From Falsigemmobacter intermedius (GTDB taxonomy: Bacteria; Pseudomonadota; Alphaproteobacteria; Rhodobacterales; Rhodobacteraceae): a stretch of 64,000 bases of DNA. Positions 8,795 through 17,570 of the stretch are shown here, one piece after another. Under the pieces are notes generated by a model. That model saw nothing but the letters and a program-made list of their open reading frames with translations. It was not told the origin of the DNA and ran no database searches. Both the position numbers and the translations under genes were made by a program. The DNA is taken from the NCBI RefSeq assembly GCF_004054105.1, contig NZ_SBLC01000013.1:50872-114871 (forward strand). Direction: 5' to 3'. Every line of letters starts with the position of its first letter. Within the stretch, counting starts at the first letter, position 1.

Positions 8795-8820
8795 AAAAGC
8801 CCGGCCAATGGCCGGGCTTT
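8795..8820. terminator. Bidirectional Rho-independent terminator
   Basis: A stem AAAAGCCCGGCC / GGCCGGGCTTT with an AAT loop lies between the convergent GntR and decarboxylase-like genes. A and T tracts flank both sides. Confidence 0.85.
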
Positions 8821-8825
8821 GTCTT

Positions 8826-9434
8826 TCACAGCATCGGGATCCGGCTCAGAGCCTCGGGGACGGTGCCCCCGAGCCCCAGTTCCGGGCCCATGCCCTCGGG
8901 CAGCGGCAGACGATGCGCGTTAAGCGTCATGGCGACCATCATGTAATAGCCCGTGAGGGCCGTCAGAACCACCACACCCTCTTCGCCCCAGCGGCGGCGA
9001 ATGGCAGAATGGCTCGCGTCCGAGACCTGGACCGCGTTCAGAAGTTCCGCAGTATAGGTGTAAATCTCGGCCTCTTCGTCGCTTAGCCCCTCCGGCGCGC
9101 GGCCGTCGCGGATGGCATCGACAACGGCTTGCGGCAGACCTTCGCGCAGAGCCACCCGGCTGTGGATCGCCCATTCCAGCTCGGAATTGGTGGCACGGGC
9201 GACGAGGATGATCGCAAGTTCGGTCAGGCGCACCGGCAGGGTGGGGTTGAAGCGCAAAGCCTCGCCAAGCGCGCTCCAGGGGGCGGCGAGGGCGGGGACA
9301 TGCAGCGCGGCGCGCAGCGGGCCGACGAGGGTGCCGCGTTTGCCGGTGACGATGCTGTCATAGACCCGCTGCTGGTCTGCGTTCATTCCCTCAACATCGG
9401 GAAGCGTGATGCGGGCTCCGAGAATGGTTTTCAT
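8826..9434 (-). CDS. Carboxymuconolactone decarboxylase family protein
   Basis: This 202-residue protein belongs to the CMD/AhpD-like helical family. The core is LAPWSALGEALRFNPTLPVRLTELAIILVARATNSELEWAIHSRVALREGLP, corresponding to the usual RELAILRVARRTGSEYEWTQH segment. The redox CxxC pair of AhpD is absent, so a peroxidase role is unlikely. The start ATG overlaps the stop of the upstream CoA-transferase by four bases (ATGA). The true reaction is uncertain; such proteins are frequently co-encoded with CoA-dependent acid catabolism. Confidence 0.82.
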   Translation of the reverse strand: MKTILGARITLPDVEGMNADQQRVYDSIVTGKRGTLVGPLRAALHVPALAAPWSALGEALRFNPTLPVRLTELAIILVARATNSELEWAIHSRVALREGLPQAVVDAIRDGRAPEGLSDEEAEIYTYTAELLNAVQVSDASHSAIRRRWGEEGVVVLTALTGYYMMVAMTLNAHRLPLPEGMGPELGLGGTVPEALSRIPML

Positions 9435-10666
9435 GCGCGGTCCTCCCCGGTTTCTCCAAGCGGGCGCAGGCCGAATTCGGCGCGCACCTCGGCGTCATGC
9501 TGGCCCAGAAGCGGAGCCGAGGCGCGATAATCCAGCGGTGCTTTGCTGAAGCGCAGCGGGCTGACCACCTGGCGCAGGCTGCCAAGCAGCGGATGCGGCA
9601 GATCGCGCAGCATCTCGCGGTGACGGATCTGCGGCTCGTCAAAGACCATGGGAACGGTGTTGATCGGCCCGCAGGGCACCTTCGCCTGGCCAAGTGCGTG
9701 CAGCCAATGAGCCAGCGGCTGCGACAGGAAGCGTTCTGAGATCATCGGATGCAGCCGTGCCAGGTTTTTAACCCTTGCAGCATTGGTCGCATAATCCGGA
9801 TCATCGGCCCAGCCCGGCTCGCCCAGGCAGGCCGCAAAGCGGCGGAACTGCTCATCATTGCCGACCGCCAGCACGATATGGCCGTCGGCCACCGCGAAGA
9901 CATCCTGCGGCTGGATATTGGGATGCCGGTTGCCCGCGCGGGTGGGCACTTTTCCAGAGAGCAGATGGTTCATGCCCTGATTGGCCAGCATGGCGGTGGC
10001 CACATCGAGCATGGCGAGATCGATATATTCACCCTCGCCGCTCTGCTCGCGCCGCGCGAGCGCCGCGAGAACCGCCACCGTGGCATACATTCCGGTCATA
10101 ATGTCGATGATCGGCGCGCCCACCTTCTGCGGGCCGCCGCCCGGCTCGGTGTCGGGGGCGCCGGTCACGCTCATCAGGCCGCCCATGGCCTGGATCATGA
10201 AATCATAGGCCACATCCGCGGCGCGCGGGCCATCCTGACCAAAGCCCGTCACCGAGCAATAGATCAGCCGCGGATTGACCGCATGCAGATCTTCGGGGCC
10301 CAGGCCATAGCGCTGCAGCGTCCCGACTTTGAAGTTTTCCAGCACGATGTCGCAATGTTTCGCCAGATCACGCAGCATCTGCTGATCGGCGGGGTCCGAC
10401 AGATCCGCTGTAATCGAGCGCTTGCCGCGGTTCACCGAGAGGTAATAGCCCGCTTCCCGGGTCGGCTCGCCGTTGGCGTCGGTGGCCCAGGGCGGGCCCC
10501 ATTTGCGGGTGTCATCGCCTTCGCCGGCGCGTTCGACTTTGATGACGTCCGCGCCAAGGTCCGCGAGAATCTGCCCCGACCAGGGACCGGCCATGATCCG
10601 GCTGAGGTCGAGGACGCGGATGTGAGAGAGAGGTCCGGCCACTACTTTGACTTTCTGTTTCTGCAA
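9431..10666 (-). CDS. CaiB/BaiF (family III) CoA-transferase
   Basis: This 411-residue enzyme begins with the family signature IRVLDLSRIMAGPWSGQILADLGADVIKVE. It has NRGKRSITADLSDP and CDIVLENFKVGTL in the usual places. The catalytic aspartate is expected in GAPIIDIMTGMYA, in the middle of the protein. It transfers CoA between carboxylic acids, probably activating the imported acid with succinyl- or acetyl-CoA. It lies in a minus-strand operon with the enoyl-CoA hydratase upstream and the CMD-like protein downstream. Confidence 0.92.
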   Translation of the reverse strand: MQKQKVKVVAGPLSHIRVLDLSRIMAGPWSGQILADLGADVIKVERAGEGDDTRKWGPPWATDANGEPTREAGYYLSVNRGKRSITADLSDPADQQMLRDLAKHCDIVLENFKVGTLQRYGLGPEDLHAVNPRLIYCSVTGFGQDGPRAADVAYDFMIQAMGGLMSVTGAPDTEPGGGPQKVGAPIIDIMTGMYATVAVLAALARREQSGEGEYIDLAMLDVATAMLANQGMNHLLSGKVPTRAGNRHPNIQPQDVFAVADGHIVLAVGNDEQFRRFAACLGEPGWADDPDYATNAARVKNLARLHPMISERFLSQPLAHWLHALGQAKVPCGPINTVPMVFDEPQIRHREMLRDLPHPLLGSLRQVVSPLRFSKAPLDYRASAPLLGQHDAEVRAEFGLRPLGETGEDRA

Positions 10667-10673
10667 GGGTGTT

Positions 10674-11435
10674 TCAGCGGCCGGTCCAGACCGGAGCGCG
10701 CTTCTCGACGGTGGCGCGGATCGCTTCGCGGGCGTCGGCAGTGGTCATGAGGCGGGTCGAATAGCTCTGCTCCAGCTCATAGCCCTCCTCAGTGGGCATA
10801 AACTCAATGCGGTTGAGCGCTTCTTTCGCCAGCCGCAGGCCGAGCGGCGCTTTTGATGCGATCAGCGTGGCGAATTCGCGCGCGCGCGGCATCAGATCTT
10901 CTGCCGCAACGATCTCTTCGACATAGCCCCAGCGGGCGGCTTCTTCGGCAGAGATCGGAAGGCCCGTGAAATACATCCGGCGCAGCAGGCCCTGGGGCAG
11001 GTGACGCGCCATATGCGCAGCCCCGCCGCAGCGGCCGATATTGACCTCCGGCATGCCGAAACGGCTGTTGGGCGTGCAGATGCGGAAATCCGCGCAGGAG
11101 GCGATCACATTGCCCGCCCCGAGCGCCGGCCCGTTGATCGCGGCAATCACCGGCACCGAAGCCTTGCGGATCGCGGCGAAGGCACGGCGGATGATGGCGG
11201 CGCGGTTGGGGTCCTGCTCGACGGTGGCGGCCACGAATTCGTTGAGATCAAGTCCCGCGCAGAACGCTTTTGAGCCCGCGCCGGTCAGGATGATGCAGTG
11301 GATATCGCTCCAGGCTGCGGTCTCTTCAAAAACATCGCCGATCTCGCGATAACGCTCAAGCGTCAGCGCATTGACCGGAGGATTGTCCATCGTGATCGTT
11401 GCGACCGTCTGGTCGCGAGTGACCGTCAAAGTCAT
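10674..11435 (-). CDS. Enoyl-CoA hydratase/isomerase family protein
   Basis: This 253-residue crotonase-fold protein has the oxyanion-hole loops SKAFCAGLDLNEF and NGPALGAGNVIASCADFRI, and MPEVNIGRCGGAAHMARHLPQ where catalytic residues normally sit. The position usually held by a glutamate in GCGGGC-like segments is replaced, so classical hydratase chemistry is not certain. The start is ATG 11435, with AGGGAG upstream. It is first in a minus-strand operon with the CoA-transferase and CMD-like genes, and divergent from the hydrolase at 11618. Confidence 0.88.
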   Translation of the reverse strand: MTLTVTRDQTVATITMDNPPVNALTLERYREIGDVFEETAAWSDIHCIILTGAGSKAFCAGLDLNEFVAATVEQDPNRAAIIRRAFAAIRKASVPVIAAINGPALGAGNVIASCADFRICTPNSRFGMPEVNIGRCGGAAHMARHLPQGLLRRMYFTGLPISAEEAARWGYVEEIVAAEDLMPRAREFATLIASKAPLGLRLAKEALNRIEFMPTEEGYELEQSYSTRLMTTADAREAIRATVEKRAPVWTGR

Positions 11436-11617
11436 AGTAACTCCCTGAGATTGAGCGCTGACAGCGGGCACCGAGTCACTCTCAAGCCCACTTGTGCTAA
11501 TAACATAGTTTATGCTCTTAATTTTGGTGCGGTCAACGGTGAGTCGCTGCTCAGGGACGTGTTGGCAGCAAAAACATAGATATGCTATGTTAATAACTTA
11601 TATAGAAGGACGCAGCG
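11436..11617. promoter_or_regulatory. Divergent promoter region with AT-rich operator palindrome
   Basis: The spacer contains a perfect inverted repeat AACATAG-ATATG-CTATGTT at 11573-11591, directly followed by the 11-mer TTAATAACTTA at 11590-11600. That 11-mer is also found ahead of the GntR gene at 7990-8000. A single half site AACATAG occurs at 11502-11508. The layout suits GntR control of both divergent operons. Confidence 0.55.
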
Positions 11618-12424
11618 ATGCAAACCTCTGATTTCGACGGCTTTGTGACGACCCCGGCGGCGCGGTTAAGGGTCAGGGTGCAGCGCGCGGCAGAGGCGGA
11701 TCGCCCCTGGGTGATCTTTTCAAACTCGCTCGCGACCAGCCACCGGATCTGGGACGCACAGGCAGAGATGCTCTCGGGGCGGTTCAATCTGCTGCGCTAT
11801 GATCAGCGCGGGCATGGGGAATCTCCGGCCACCGGCGCGGTGACCATTGCAGACCTCGGCGCGGATCTTGCAGCGCTTGCAGAGCATTTTGATGTGCGCA
11901 ACGCCGTGGGTGTCGGGCTCTCGATGGGGGTGCCGACGATGCTGGCCTTCGCCGGACGCGCCCCCGAACGCCTGCGGGCGCTGGTGCTGACGGATGGTCA
12001 GGCCGCGACCCAGCCCGGTGGCGCGGCCATGTGGGAAAAGCGCGTCGCCCGCGCGCGGGAGCGGGGGATGGACTGGGTGGCTGAGGATATCATCACCCGG
12101 TGGTTCCAGCCCGAAAACCGGACACTGCCGGGGGTTAAGGCGCTCGAAGCCTCGATCCGGACCCTTTCGCTTGAGGGTTATGCCGCCTGCGCCACCGCGC
12201 TTCAGGGCTATGATTTCGCATCTGTGGCTGCGGGCTTCGACAAGCCTGTTCTGCTGGTGGCGGGCGCGCTTGACGGGGCGATGCCGGATGTCATGGCGCG
12301 TATGGAGGGGATCTTCCCCAAAGCCCGCCTGCAGATCATTCCCGGCGCGGGTCATATCCCGAACCTCGAGCAGACACAGGCTTACAACGCGGCGCTGTCA
12401 GACTTCATTGACAGCCTCGATTAA
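11618..12424 (+). CDS. Alpha/beta hydrolase, 3-oxoadipate enol-lactonase-like
   Basis: This 268-residue alpha/beta-hydrolase has the oxyanion region IFSNSLATSHRIWDAQ, the nucleophile elbow GLSMG, an acidic residue in the GALDGAMP segment and the catalytic histidine in GAGHIPNLEQ. This pattern is closest to PcaD-type enol-lactonases. No other protocatechuate-branch genes are adjacent, so it may hydrolyse another lactone or ester. It starts a plus-strand operon leading into the GST and hydro-lyase genes and has AGAAGGA upstream of its ATG. Confidence 0.85.
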   Translation: MQTSDFDGFVTTPAARLRVRVQRAAEADRPWVIFSNSLATSHRIWDAQAEMLSGRFNLLRYDQRGHGESPATGAVTIADLGADLAALAEHFDVRNAVGVGLSMGVPTMLAFAGRAPERLRALVLTDGQAATQPGGAAMWEKRVARARERGMDWVAEDIITRWFQPENRTLPGVKALEASIRTLSLEGYAACATALQGYDFASVAAGFDKPVLLVAGALDGAMPDVMARMEGIFPKARLQIIPGAGHIPNLEQTQAYNAALSDFIDSLD

Positions 12425-12464
12425 TGCATAGATATAGTTTTTTAATTTATTAAGGGAGGCGGAT

Positions 12465-13139
12465 TTGAAGCTGCACTGGTCCCCGCGCTCACCCTTCGTT
12501 CGGAAGGTGATGATTGCACTGAAAGCCACCGGACTTGAGGATGGAATTGAGCTCTGCCGCACGGTGGTCTCCTCTGTCAGCCGCTCGCCCGAAGCGATCC
12601 TTGCGGATAATCCGGCCGGACAAATCCCGGCGCTGGTTCTGGATAACGGGCTGGTATTGCAGGACTCGCGGGTCATCCTCAGCTGGATCGATCACGCCTC
12701 CGGCGGGCAGCTTGATCCGGCCGATCCGATGGAGCGTCTCGGGCAGATGGCCGATGAGGCCCTGGCTGATGAGCTGACCGGAGCGGCGCTGCTGCTGCGC
12801 ATCGAATATCAGCGCGATGAGCCATCTGAGGGGATGATCGACAATCTTTCCACCAAGCTGCACCGCGGGCTTGCGCGCTTTGAAGCTCGGGTGGCGCAGC
12901 TTCCCCAGGCAAAGATCGCGCGCTCGTCCATTGCGCTGATCTGCCTTCTGGGCCAGATCGATCTGCGCTTCTCGCAAAGCCGCTGGCGCGAGGCCTTTCC
13001 CGGCCTGCGGGCCTGGGCGGAGGCGATGGAGCAACTGCCCGAAGTGATGGCCACGCGCATCGTCGATGATGCGCCGCCGCAACGGCGCGACACTTCGGCC
13101 CTGCTGGATTTCACCGCAGCTCTGCCGGTTGGTGCCTGA
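12465..13139 (+). CDS. Glutathione S-transferase family protein
   Basis: This 224-residue protein has a thioredoxin-like N-terminal domain (KLHWSPRSPFVRKVMIALKATGLEDGIEL, then IPALVLDNGLVLQDSRVILSWID with the cis-Pro and SR glutathione contacts) and a helical C-terminal domain. The start is an unusual TTG preceded by a strong GGGAGG at about 12453; no ATG is near. It overlaps the next gene by one base (TGATG). Bacterial GSTs in catabolic operons act as isomerases or dehalogenases, or detoxify; the role here is not determined. Confidence 0.85.
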   Translation: MKLHWSPRSPFVRKVMIALKATGLEDGIELCRTVVSSVSRSPEAILADNPAGQIPALVLDNGLVLQDSRVILSWIDHASGGQLDPADPMERLGQMADEALADELTGAALLLRIEYQRDEPSEGMIDNLSTKLHRGLARFEARVAQLPQAKIARSSIALICLLGQIDLRFSQSRWREAFPGLRAWAEAMEQLPEVMATRIVDDAPPQRRDTSALLDFTAALPVGA

Positions 13140-14011
13140 TGTCTCTTGGGGAGGAGGACATCAGAGAGGTCAGCAAGGCGCTATATTCACGCTGCCTGCG
13201 CGCGGTGCCCGAGGACACCCGTGCAGCACTGAGACATGCGATGGCGACTGAAAGCAGCGAGACCGGGCGTAAAACGCTCGATCTCATGCTGCGCTCTGCC
13301 GAGCTTGCGGCGCGAAAAGACCGCTTCGTCTGCTCAGACGCCGGTGTGCCGGTCTATTTCGTGCGGATCGGCACCCGCTGCGACTGGCGGGCCAATATCA
13401 AATCGGCCATCCGGCAGGGGTTTGATGAACTGGTCCGCGAAATCGATCCGCCGATCCTGCAGCATGTCACCAACCCGCTGACGCTCGAGCGGGGCTATCA
13501 CGGCAAAGACATGCCGATTGTGACCTTCGATCTGATCGAGGATGCCGATTACATCGAGATCACCTGCAGCCCGAAGGCGCTTGGCTCGGGCCGCTGGGCG
13601 GCGCTGGAGTTGTTTACCTTTCCGACACTGGAAACCATCGAGACCTGGGTGCTGGATGTGGCGATCAAGGCCGGTGCTCAGCATTGCCCGCCGGTGATCA
13701 TGGGCGTGGGGATCGGCGGCACCTTTGATTACGCCGCGAAAATGGCCAAAGAGGCCACGCTGCGCCCCGTCGGCCAGCCCCATCCCGAGCCGATGGTCGC
13801 CGGCATTGAGGAGCGGCTCTTCCGCGCCGTCAACGGGCTTGGCTATGGGCCGATGGGCACCGGCGGCGACAGCACGGTCCTGGGCGTGCATGTCAATTAC
13901 GCGGCAGGCCATGGATTTACCCCGGTCGCGGTCGCCTTCAACTGCTGGATCAACCGCCGCGCCACCGCGCGTCTGCGGGCGGGCCAGCCGGTGGAGTGGT
14001 TGCCGATATGA
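13139..14011 (+). CDS. Class I fumarase/tartrate dehydratase-like alpha subunit (Fe-S hydro-lyase)
   Basis: This 290-residue protein matches the N-terminal (alpha) domain of class I fumarases and TtdA. The three expected 4Fe-4S ligand cysteines are present: C65 in VCSDAG (usually CQDTG), C183 in HCPPVIMGVGIGGTF and C269 in AFNCWINRRA. PKALGSG replaces the usual PKGGGSE, so the active site is divergent and the substrate is probably not plain fumarate. It is coupled by a four-base overlap (ATGA) to the beta subunit. It acts in the cytoplasm and is likely oxygen-sensitive. Confidence 0.86.
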   Translation: MSLGEEDIREVSKALYSRCLRAVPEDTRAALRHAMATESSETGRKTLDLMLRSAELAARKDRFVCSDAGVPVYFVRIGTRCDWRANIKSAIRQGFDELVREIDPPILQHVTNPLTLERGYHGKDMPIVTFDLIEDADYIEITCSPKALGSGRWAALELFTFPTLETIETWVLDVAIKAGAQHCPPVIMGVGIGGTFDYAAKMAKEATLRPVGQPHPEPMVAGIEERLFRAVNGLGYGPMGTGGDSTVLGVHVNYAAGHGFTPVAVAFNCWINRRATARLRAGQPVEWLPI

Positions 14012-14679
14012 TCCGACATCTCCGGCTTCCGGCCGATCCTGCGGACCTCGCGGCACTCACTATCGGCGATATGGTGACGCTGTCGGGCACCATCATTGCG
14101 ACCGCCGGGATCCCCACTCATCAGCGCCTGGTGGCCTGTATGGAAAGCGGCGAGGCGCCGCCGGTGCCGCTGCAGGGCGGGGCCTTCTTTCACCTGGGCA
14201 GCTTTAGTCGCGAAAGCGCCAGTGGTGAGTTTGAAATCCTTTATATGAACCCGACGACCTCGACGCGGTTTAACGATGTGATGCCGGGGCTGATCCGGCA
14301 TTTCGATCTCAAATGCGTGGGCGGCAAGGGCGGTCTTGACCGGCACTGTGCGGCAGCCCTTGCGCAGACCGGCGGGGTCTATCTCTCGTTTCTCGGTGGC
14401 GGTGCGCCGATCATTTCCGCCGGGATCCGGGGGATCCGCCAGATCGGCTACCCCGATATGATCGCGCATTACCGGCTGGTCTGCCTTGAGGTCGAAAACC
14501 TCGGGCCGCTGACCGTCGGGATCGATGCCCGCGGGCGCTCGGTCTATGATGAGGGCGATGCCACCGCCCGCGCACGTCGCGACGCATTGATCGCACAGAT
14601 GCGGGCAGAGCGGGAGGCCACAGGCCCCCAGGCCTCCCCGCCCGTCCTTTCCAGCAGGGAGCCGCCGAAATGGGCATGA
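14008..14679 (+). CDS. Class I fumarase/tartrate dehydratase-like beta subunit
   Basis: This 223-residue protein corresponds to the C-terminal (beta) domain of class I fumarases and TtdB. It shows the family features LTIGDMVTLSGTIIATAGIPTHQRLVACMESGEAPP and CVGGKGGLDRHCAAALAQTGGVYLSFLGGGAPIIS. The start ATG overlaps the alpha-subunit stop. The subunits together should form one Fe-S hydratase for a 2-hydroxy- or unsaturated dicarboxylate. The gene overlaps the aconitase-like gene by ten bases, so all three are translated in concert. Confidence 0.86.
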   Translation: MIRHLRLPADPADLAALTIGDMVTLSGTIIATAGIPTHQRLVACMESGEAPPVPLQGGAFFHLGSFSRESASGEFEILYMNPTTSTRFNDVMPGLIRHFDLKCVGGKGGLDRHCAAALAQTGGVYLSFLGGGAPIISAGIRGIRQIGYPDMIAHYRLVCLEVENLGPLTVGIDARGRSVYDEGDATARARRDALIAQMRAEREATGPQASPPVLSSREPPKWA

Positions 14680-15932
14680 CCATGGCCGAAAAGATCGTCG
14701 CCCGTGCGGCGGGTCTGCCGCTGGTGCGGCCCGGGGAATATGTCACCGTGACGCCCGATTACACCGTCTGCCAGGAGATTTCCTGGTCGGCGCGCAAGGC
14801 GATCATGCAGCGCGCGGGCTGCTCAAAGCTCGCCCGGCCTGAGCGGGTGGTGATGGTGGTGGATCATACGACCTCTGCCGGTATGGGCACGCCCTATTAC
14901 CAGGCCCACCGCGAGATGCGGGATTTTGCCACCGAACAGGGCGCGCATTTCTTCGGCGCGGGCAGCGGGCTCAGGCACCATATGATGACCGAAAACGGCT
15001 TCGCGCGCCCCGGCGCGCTGGTTTTCTCGGACGAGCCGAATATCGCGACCGTCGGTGTGGTCGGCGCGCTCAATATTGCCATGTCGTCTGAGGTGGTGGT
15101 CACGCAGCTTTCAGAGAGCAACTGGATGATGGTGCCGCGCTCGGTCCGCATCCGGCTTGAGGGGGCGCTGCCCCGGGGGGTCATGGCCCGCGATCTGGTG
15201 CAATGCATCATCCGCGATTACGCCGAAGGCGACCGGCTGGCCCAGGCCTGCATCGAATACTGCGGGTCCGCGATCGCCGGGCTGAGCCTTGATGAGCGAC
15301 AGTCCCTGCTGGCCTGTTCCTATCATGCCGGGGCCGACACGGCGCTGATGCCGCTTGATGATCTGGCGATGGCCTATGCCCGCGCCCGCACCGGAGAGGC
15401 GGAGCTGCCCGGGCTCGAGGCGGATCCGGACGCGCAGTATGACTTTGAGGCCGTCTATGACCTCTCGCGCCTTGAGCCGATGATCACGCCGCCCCCGGCG
15501 CTGCATCTGGCCCGCCCGGTCACGGAGTTCATCGGTCAGCACATCGATCAGGCCTGCATCGGCACCTGCGCCAATTCCCGGATGGAGGATCTGCGCGCCG
15601 CAGCCTCTGTGCTGCGCGGAAAGAAAATCGCAGGCCATGTCACGCTTTATGTGACGCCAGGCAGCCGGGAGATCTATGCCCAGGCCTCCCGCGAGGGGGT
15701 TCTGGCCGATCTGACCGAAGCGGGGGCCACGATCCTCGCGCCGGGCTGCACGACCTGCTGGGGCTATGAGGGCTTCCTCAATGCGGGGGAGGTTCAGATC
15801 TCCACCCATCAGATGAACTACAACGGCCGCCACGGGCACCAGGACGCGCGCGCCTATCTGGCAAGCCCGCTGACGGTCGCGGCCTCAGCCCTGCGCGGGG
15901 TGATGACGGATCCGCGCAGCCTGACCGGCTGA
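14670..15932 (+). CDS. Aconitase/3-isopropylmalate dehydratase-like large subunit
   Basis: This 420-residue protein is of LeuC/HacA type. Fe-S ligand motifs are recognisable: IGTCANSRMEDL (usual IGSCTNSR) and PGCTTCWGYEGFLNAGE. VVDHTTSAGMGT stands where family members have VDHN or VDHA segments. The conserved N-terminal start is MTMAEKIVARAAG. The ATG at 14670 has GGGAG eight bases upstream and lies within the end of the previous gene. The small subunit is encoded separately at 17052, beyond the transporter binding protein. This is probably a specialised hydratase/isomerase and not the housekeeping LeuC. Confidence 0.88.
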   Translation: MGMTMAEKIVARAAGLPLVRPGEYVTVTPDYTVCQEISWSARKAIMQRAGCSKLARPERVVMVVDHTTSAGMGTPYYQAHREMRDFATEQGAHFFGAGSGLRHHMMTENGFARPGALVFSDEPNIATVGVVGALNIAMSSEVVVTQLSESNWMMVPRSVRIRLEGALPRGVMARDLVQCIIRDYAEGDRLAQACIEYCGSAIAGLSLDERQSLLACSYHAGADTALMPLDDLAMAYARARTGEAELPGLEADPDAQYDFEAVYDLSRLEPMITPPPALHLARPVTEFIGQHIDQACIGTCANSRMEDLRAAASVLRGKKIAGHVTLYVTPGSREIYAQASREGVLADLTEAGATILAPGCTTCWGYEGFLNAGEVQISTHQMNYNGRHGHQDARAYLASPLTVAASALRGVMTDPRSLTG

Positions 15933-16010
15933 TCAAGGCACGGCCGGTGCCGTCGCGGGGAGAGGGCGGCACCGGCGAAGCCCGCAAAGGGCCATTTTGG
16001 GAGGATGGAT

Positions 16011-16979
16011 ATGAAGAAATCATTGATACTGGCGGCCGCTTTTGCCGCATTCGGCCTGTCTCAGGCTTCGGCTGACACCTGGCCGAACCGGACGGTCACG
16101 CTGATCAACCCCTATGCGGCCGGAGGCGCGGCGGATCTGATCGCGCGCACGCTGGCAGAATCGCTGACCCGCGAACTGGGCCAGCCCGTGGTTGTCGATA
16201 ACCGCACCGGCGGCTCGACCGCGATTGCGGGCAAAGCGGTGGCTTCGGCAGAGGCGGACGGGCATACGCTCATCATCGCGGGCTCGCCGACCTTTGTGAT
16301 TGCCCCGGCGCTGAACGCCGATGCGGGGTATTCGGGTGCTGAGGCTTTCAGCTATGTGAGCCGCGTTGTGAACGTGCCGAATATCCTCGTAACTTCGGCC
16401 AAAGGCGGTCTCGACAGCCTTGAGAAGATCAAAGAGGCCGCCCTGAAAGAGCCGGAAGCCATCAGCTACAGCTCGGTCGGGCCCGGCTCGCTGCCGCATA
16501 TGATCGGGCTGATGTTCGCCGATGAGATCGGTGCGAGCATGTTGCATATGCCCTATCAGGGGGTGGCCCCGGCGACGGTGGACCTGCTCGCAGGCAATGT
16601 CGATATCGGCTTTATGAATGCGACCGCGCTGGTGCCGCACATCCGGTCGGGCGATCTGAAGGCCCTGGCGATTGCCTCCACCAAACGTTCGCCGCAGCTG
16701 CCGGATCTGCCGACGATGGGCGAGCTGGGCTTCCAGGACTATGAGATGGGCACCTGGTACGGCGTTGCGGGCCCCAAAGGTCTGCCCGAGGCTGTGGTGG
16801 CAAAGCTTGACGCAGCACTTGCCAAGGCCATGCAGGACTCCGAGGTCCTGAACCGCCTGACCACCGCCGGGGTCGATCCCTTCTATCTGCCGAGCGCAGA
16901 TTTCGCAGCCTTCGTGGCGAGCGATGCGGAAACCGTCGGCGGCATCATCGAAAAATCCGGCGTGCGCAACGCTGACTGA
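16011..16979 (+). CDS. Tripartite tricarboxylate transporter substrate-binding protein (TctC/Bug family)
   Basis: This 322-residue periplasmic protein has a cleavable signal peptide (KKSLILAAAFAAFGLSQASA). The Bug-family pattern follows: WPNRTVTLINPYAAGGAADLIARTLAESL, then LGQPVVVDNRTGGSTAIAGKAVASAEADGHTL. ATG 16011 is preferred to 16005 because GGGAGG is six bases upstream. The gene sits between the two aconitase-like subunit genes, so it likely delivers the hydro-lyase substrate, a di- or tricarboxylate. Confidence 0.92.
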   Translation: MKKSLILAAAFAAFGLSQASADTWPNRTVTLINPYAAGGAADLIARTLAESLTRELGQPVVVDNRTGGSTAIAGKAVASAEADGHTLIIAGSPTFVIAPALNADAGYSGAEAFSYVSRVVNVPNILVTSAKGGLDSLEKIKEAALKEPEAISYSSVGPGSLPHMIGLMFADEIGASMLHMPYQGVAPATVDLLAGNVDIGFMNATALVPHIRSGDLKALAIASTKRSPQLPDLPTMGELGFQDYEMGTWYGVAGPKGLPEAVVAKLDAALAKAMQDSEVLNRLTTAGVDPFYLPSADFAAFVASDAETVGGIIEKSGVRNAD

Positions 16980-16986
16980 GCCGCAG

Positions 16987-17011
16987 GGGCGCGGCGGCTG
17001 ACGCCGCGCCC
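16987..17011 (+). terminator. Intercistronic hairpin after tctC-like gene
   Basis: A ten-base perfect stem GGGCGCGGCG / CGCCGCGCCC with a five-base loop is followed by only a short T run. It is more likely an mRNA-stabilising or attenuating hairpin that favours binding-protein expression than a full terminator. Confidence 0.5.
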
Positions 17012-17051
17012 GTTGCCGGGGCCCCATGGCCCTTAACAGGAAGGAAAGACG

Positions 17052-17570
17052 ATGCTCGTCCTGACCGGCAGAGCCTGGCTTTTTGGCGATAACATCAGCG
17101 CGGATGACGGAATTATCCAATATTCGCAGGTGCCTGACCTCGGCTCTTTCGACATCCCCGCTCTGCGCGCGATGTGTTTTGCCACCATCCGCCCCGAATT
17201 CCGCGCCGGCGTTCAGCCGGGCGATTTCGTCGTTGCGGGTAAGAACTTCGGCCATCACAGCCACCCCCATGCCTGCGTTGCCATGCGCGAATGCGGGGTT
17301 GCGGCCTGTCTGGTGGAAAGCACGGATTCCGCCTTCGTGCGCAAGGCGCTCAATGCCGGTCTGCCGATTGTGGTCTGCCCGGGCATCACCGGTCTTTGCG
17401 CGGATCATCAGGAGCTGCGCCTTGATATGGCGAAGGGCGAGGTTGAAAATCCTGCCACCGGCGCGCGGCTGGGCTTTCGCCCCTTTGCGCCGCAGATGAT
17501 CGAAGTCTGGCAGGCCGGGGGACTGGCCGCCGCTTTGCAAAAACGCTTTTCAGACAGGATCGCACCATGA
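17052..17570 (+). CDS. Aconitase/3-isopropylmalate dehydratase-like small subunit
   Basis: This 172-residue swivelling-domain protein of LeuD type has GRAWLFGDNISADDGI (usual GDNIDTDxI) and GKNFGHHSHPHACVAMRECGVAACLVES (usual GxNFGxGSSREHA). It ends the domain with KALNAGLPIVV. The SSRE residues that bind substrate in LeuD are replaced by SHPH, so substrate recognition differs from isopropylmalate. It pairs with the large subunit at 14670 and overlaps the TctB gene by four bases. Confidence 0.87.
   Translation: MLVLTGRAWLFGDNISADDGIIQYSQVPDLGSFDIPALRAMCFATIRPEFRAGVQPGDFVVAGKNFGHHSHPHACVAMRECGVAACLVESTDSAFVRKALNAGLPIVVCPGITGLCADHQELRLDMAKGEVENPATGARLGFRPFAPQMIEVWQAGGLAAALQKRFSDRIAP

Noticed and set aside
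16020..17540. A 506-codon open frame on the minus strand
   Set aside because: It is antisense to the TctC and small-subunit genes and crosses their intergenic hairpin. It shows only shadow-frame composition.
14670..17570. Assigning the aconitase-like pair as leuC and leuD
   Set aside because: The SSRE substrate motif of LeuD is replaced, and the genes sit in a transport/catabolic operon, so a leucine-biosynthesis role is unlikely.
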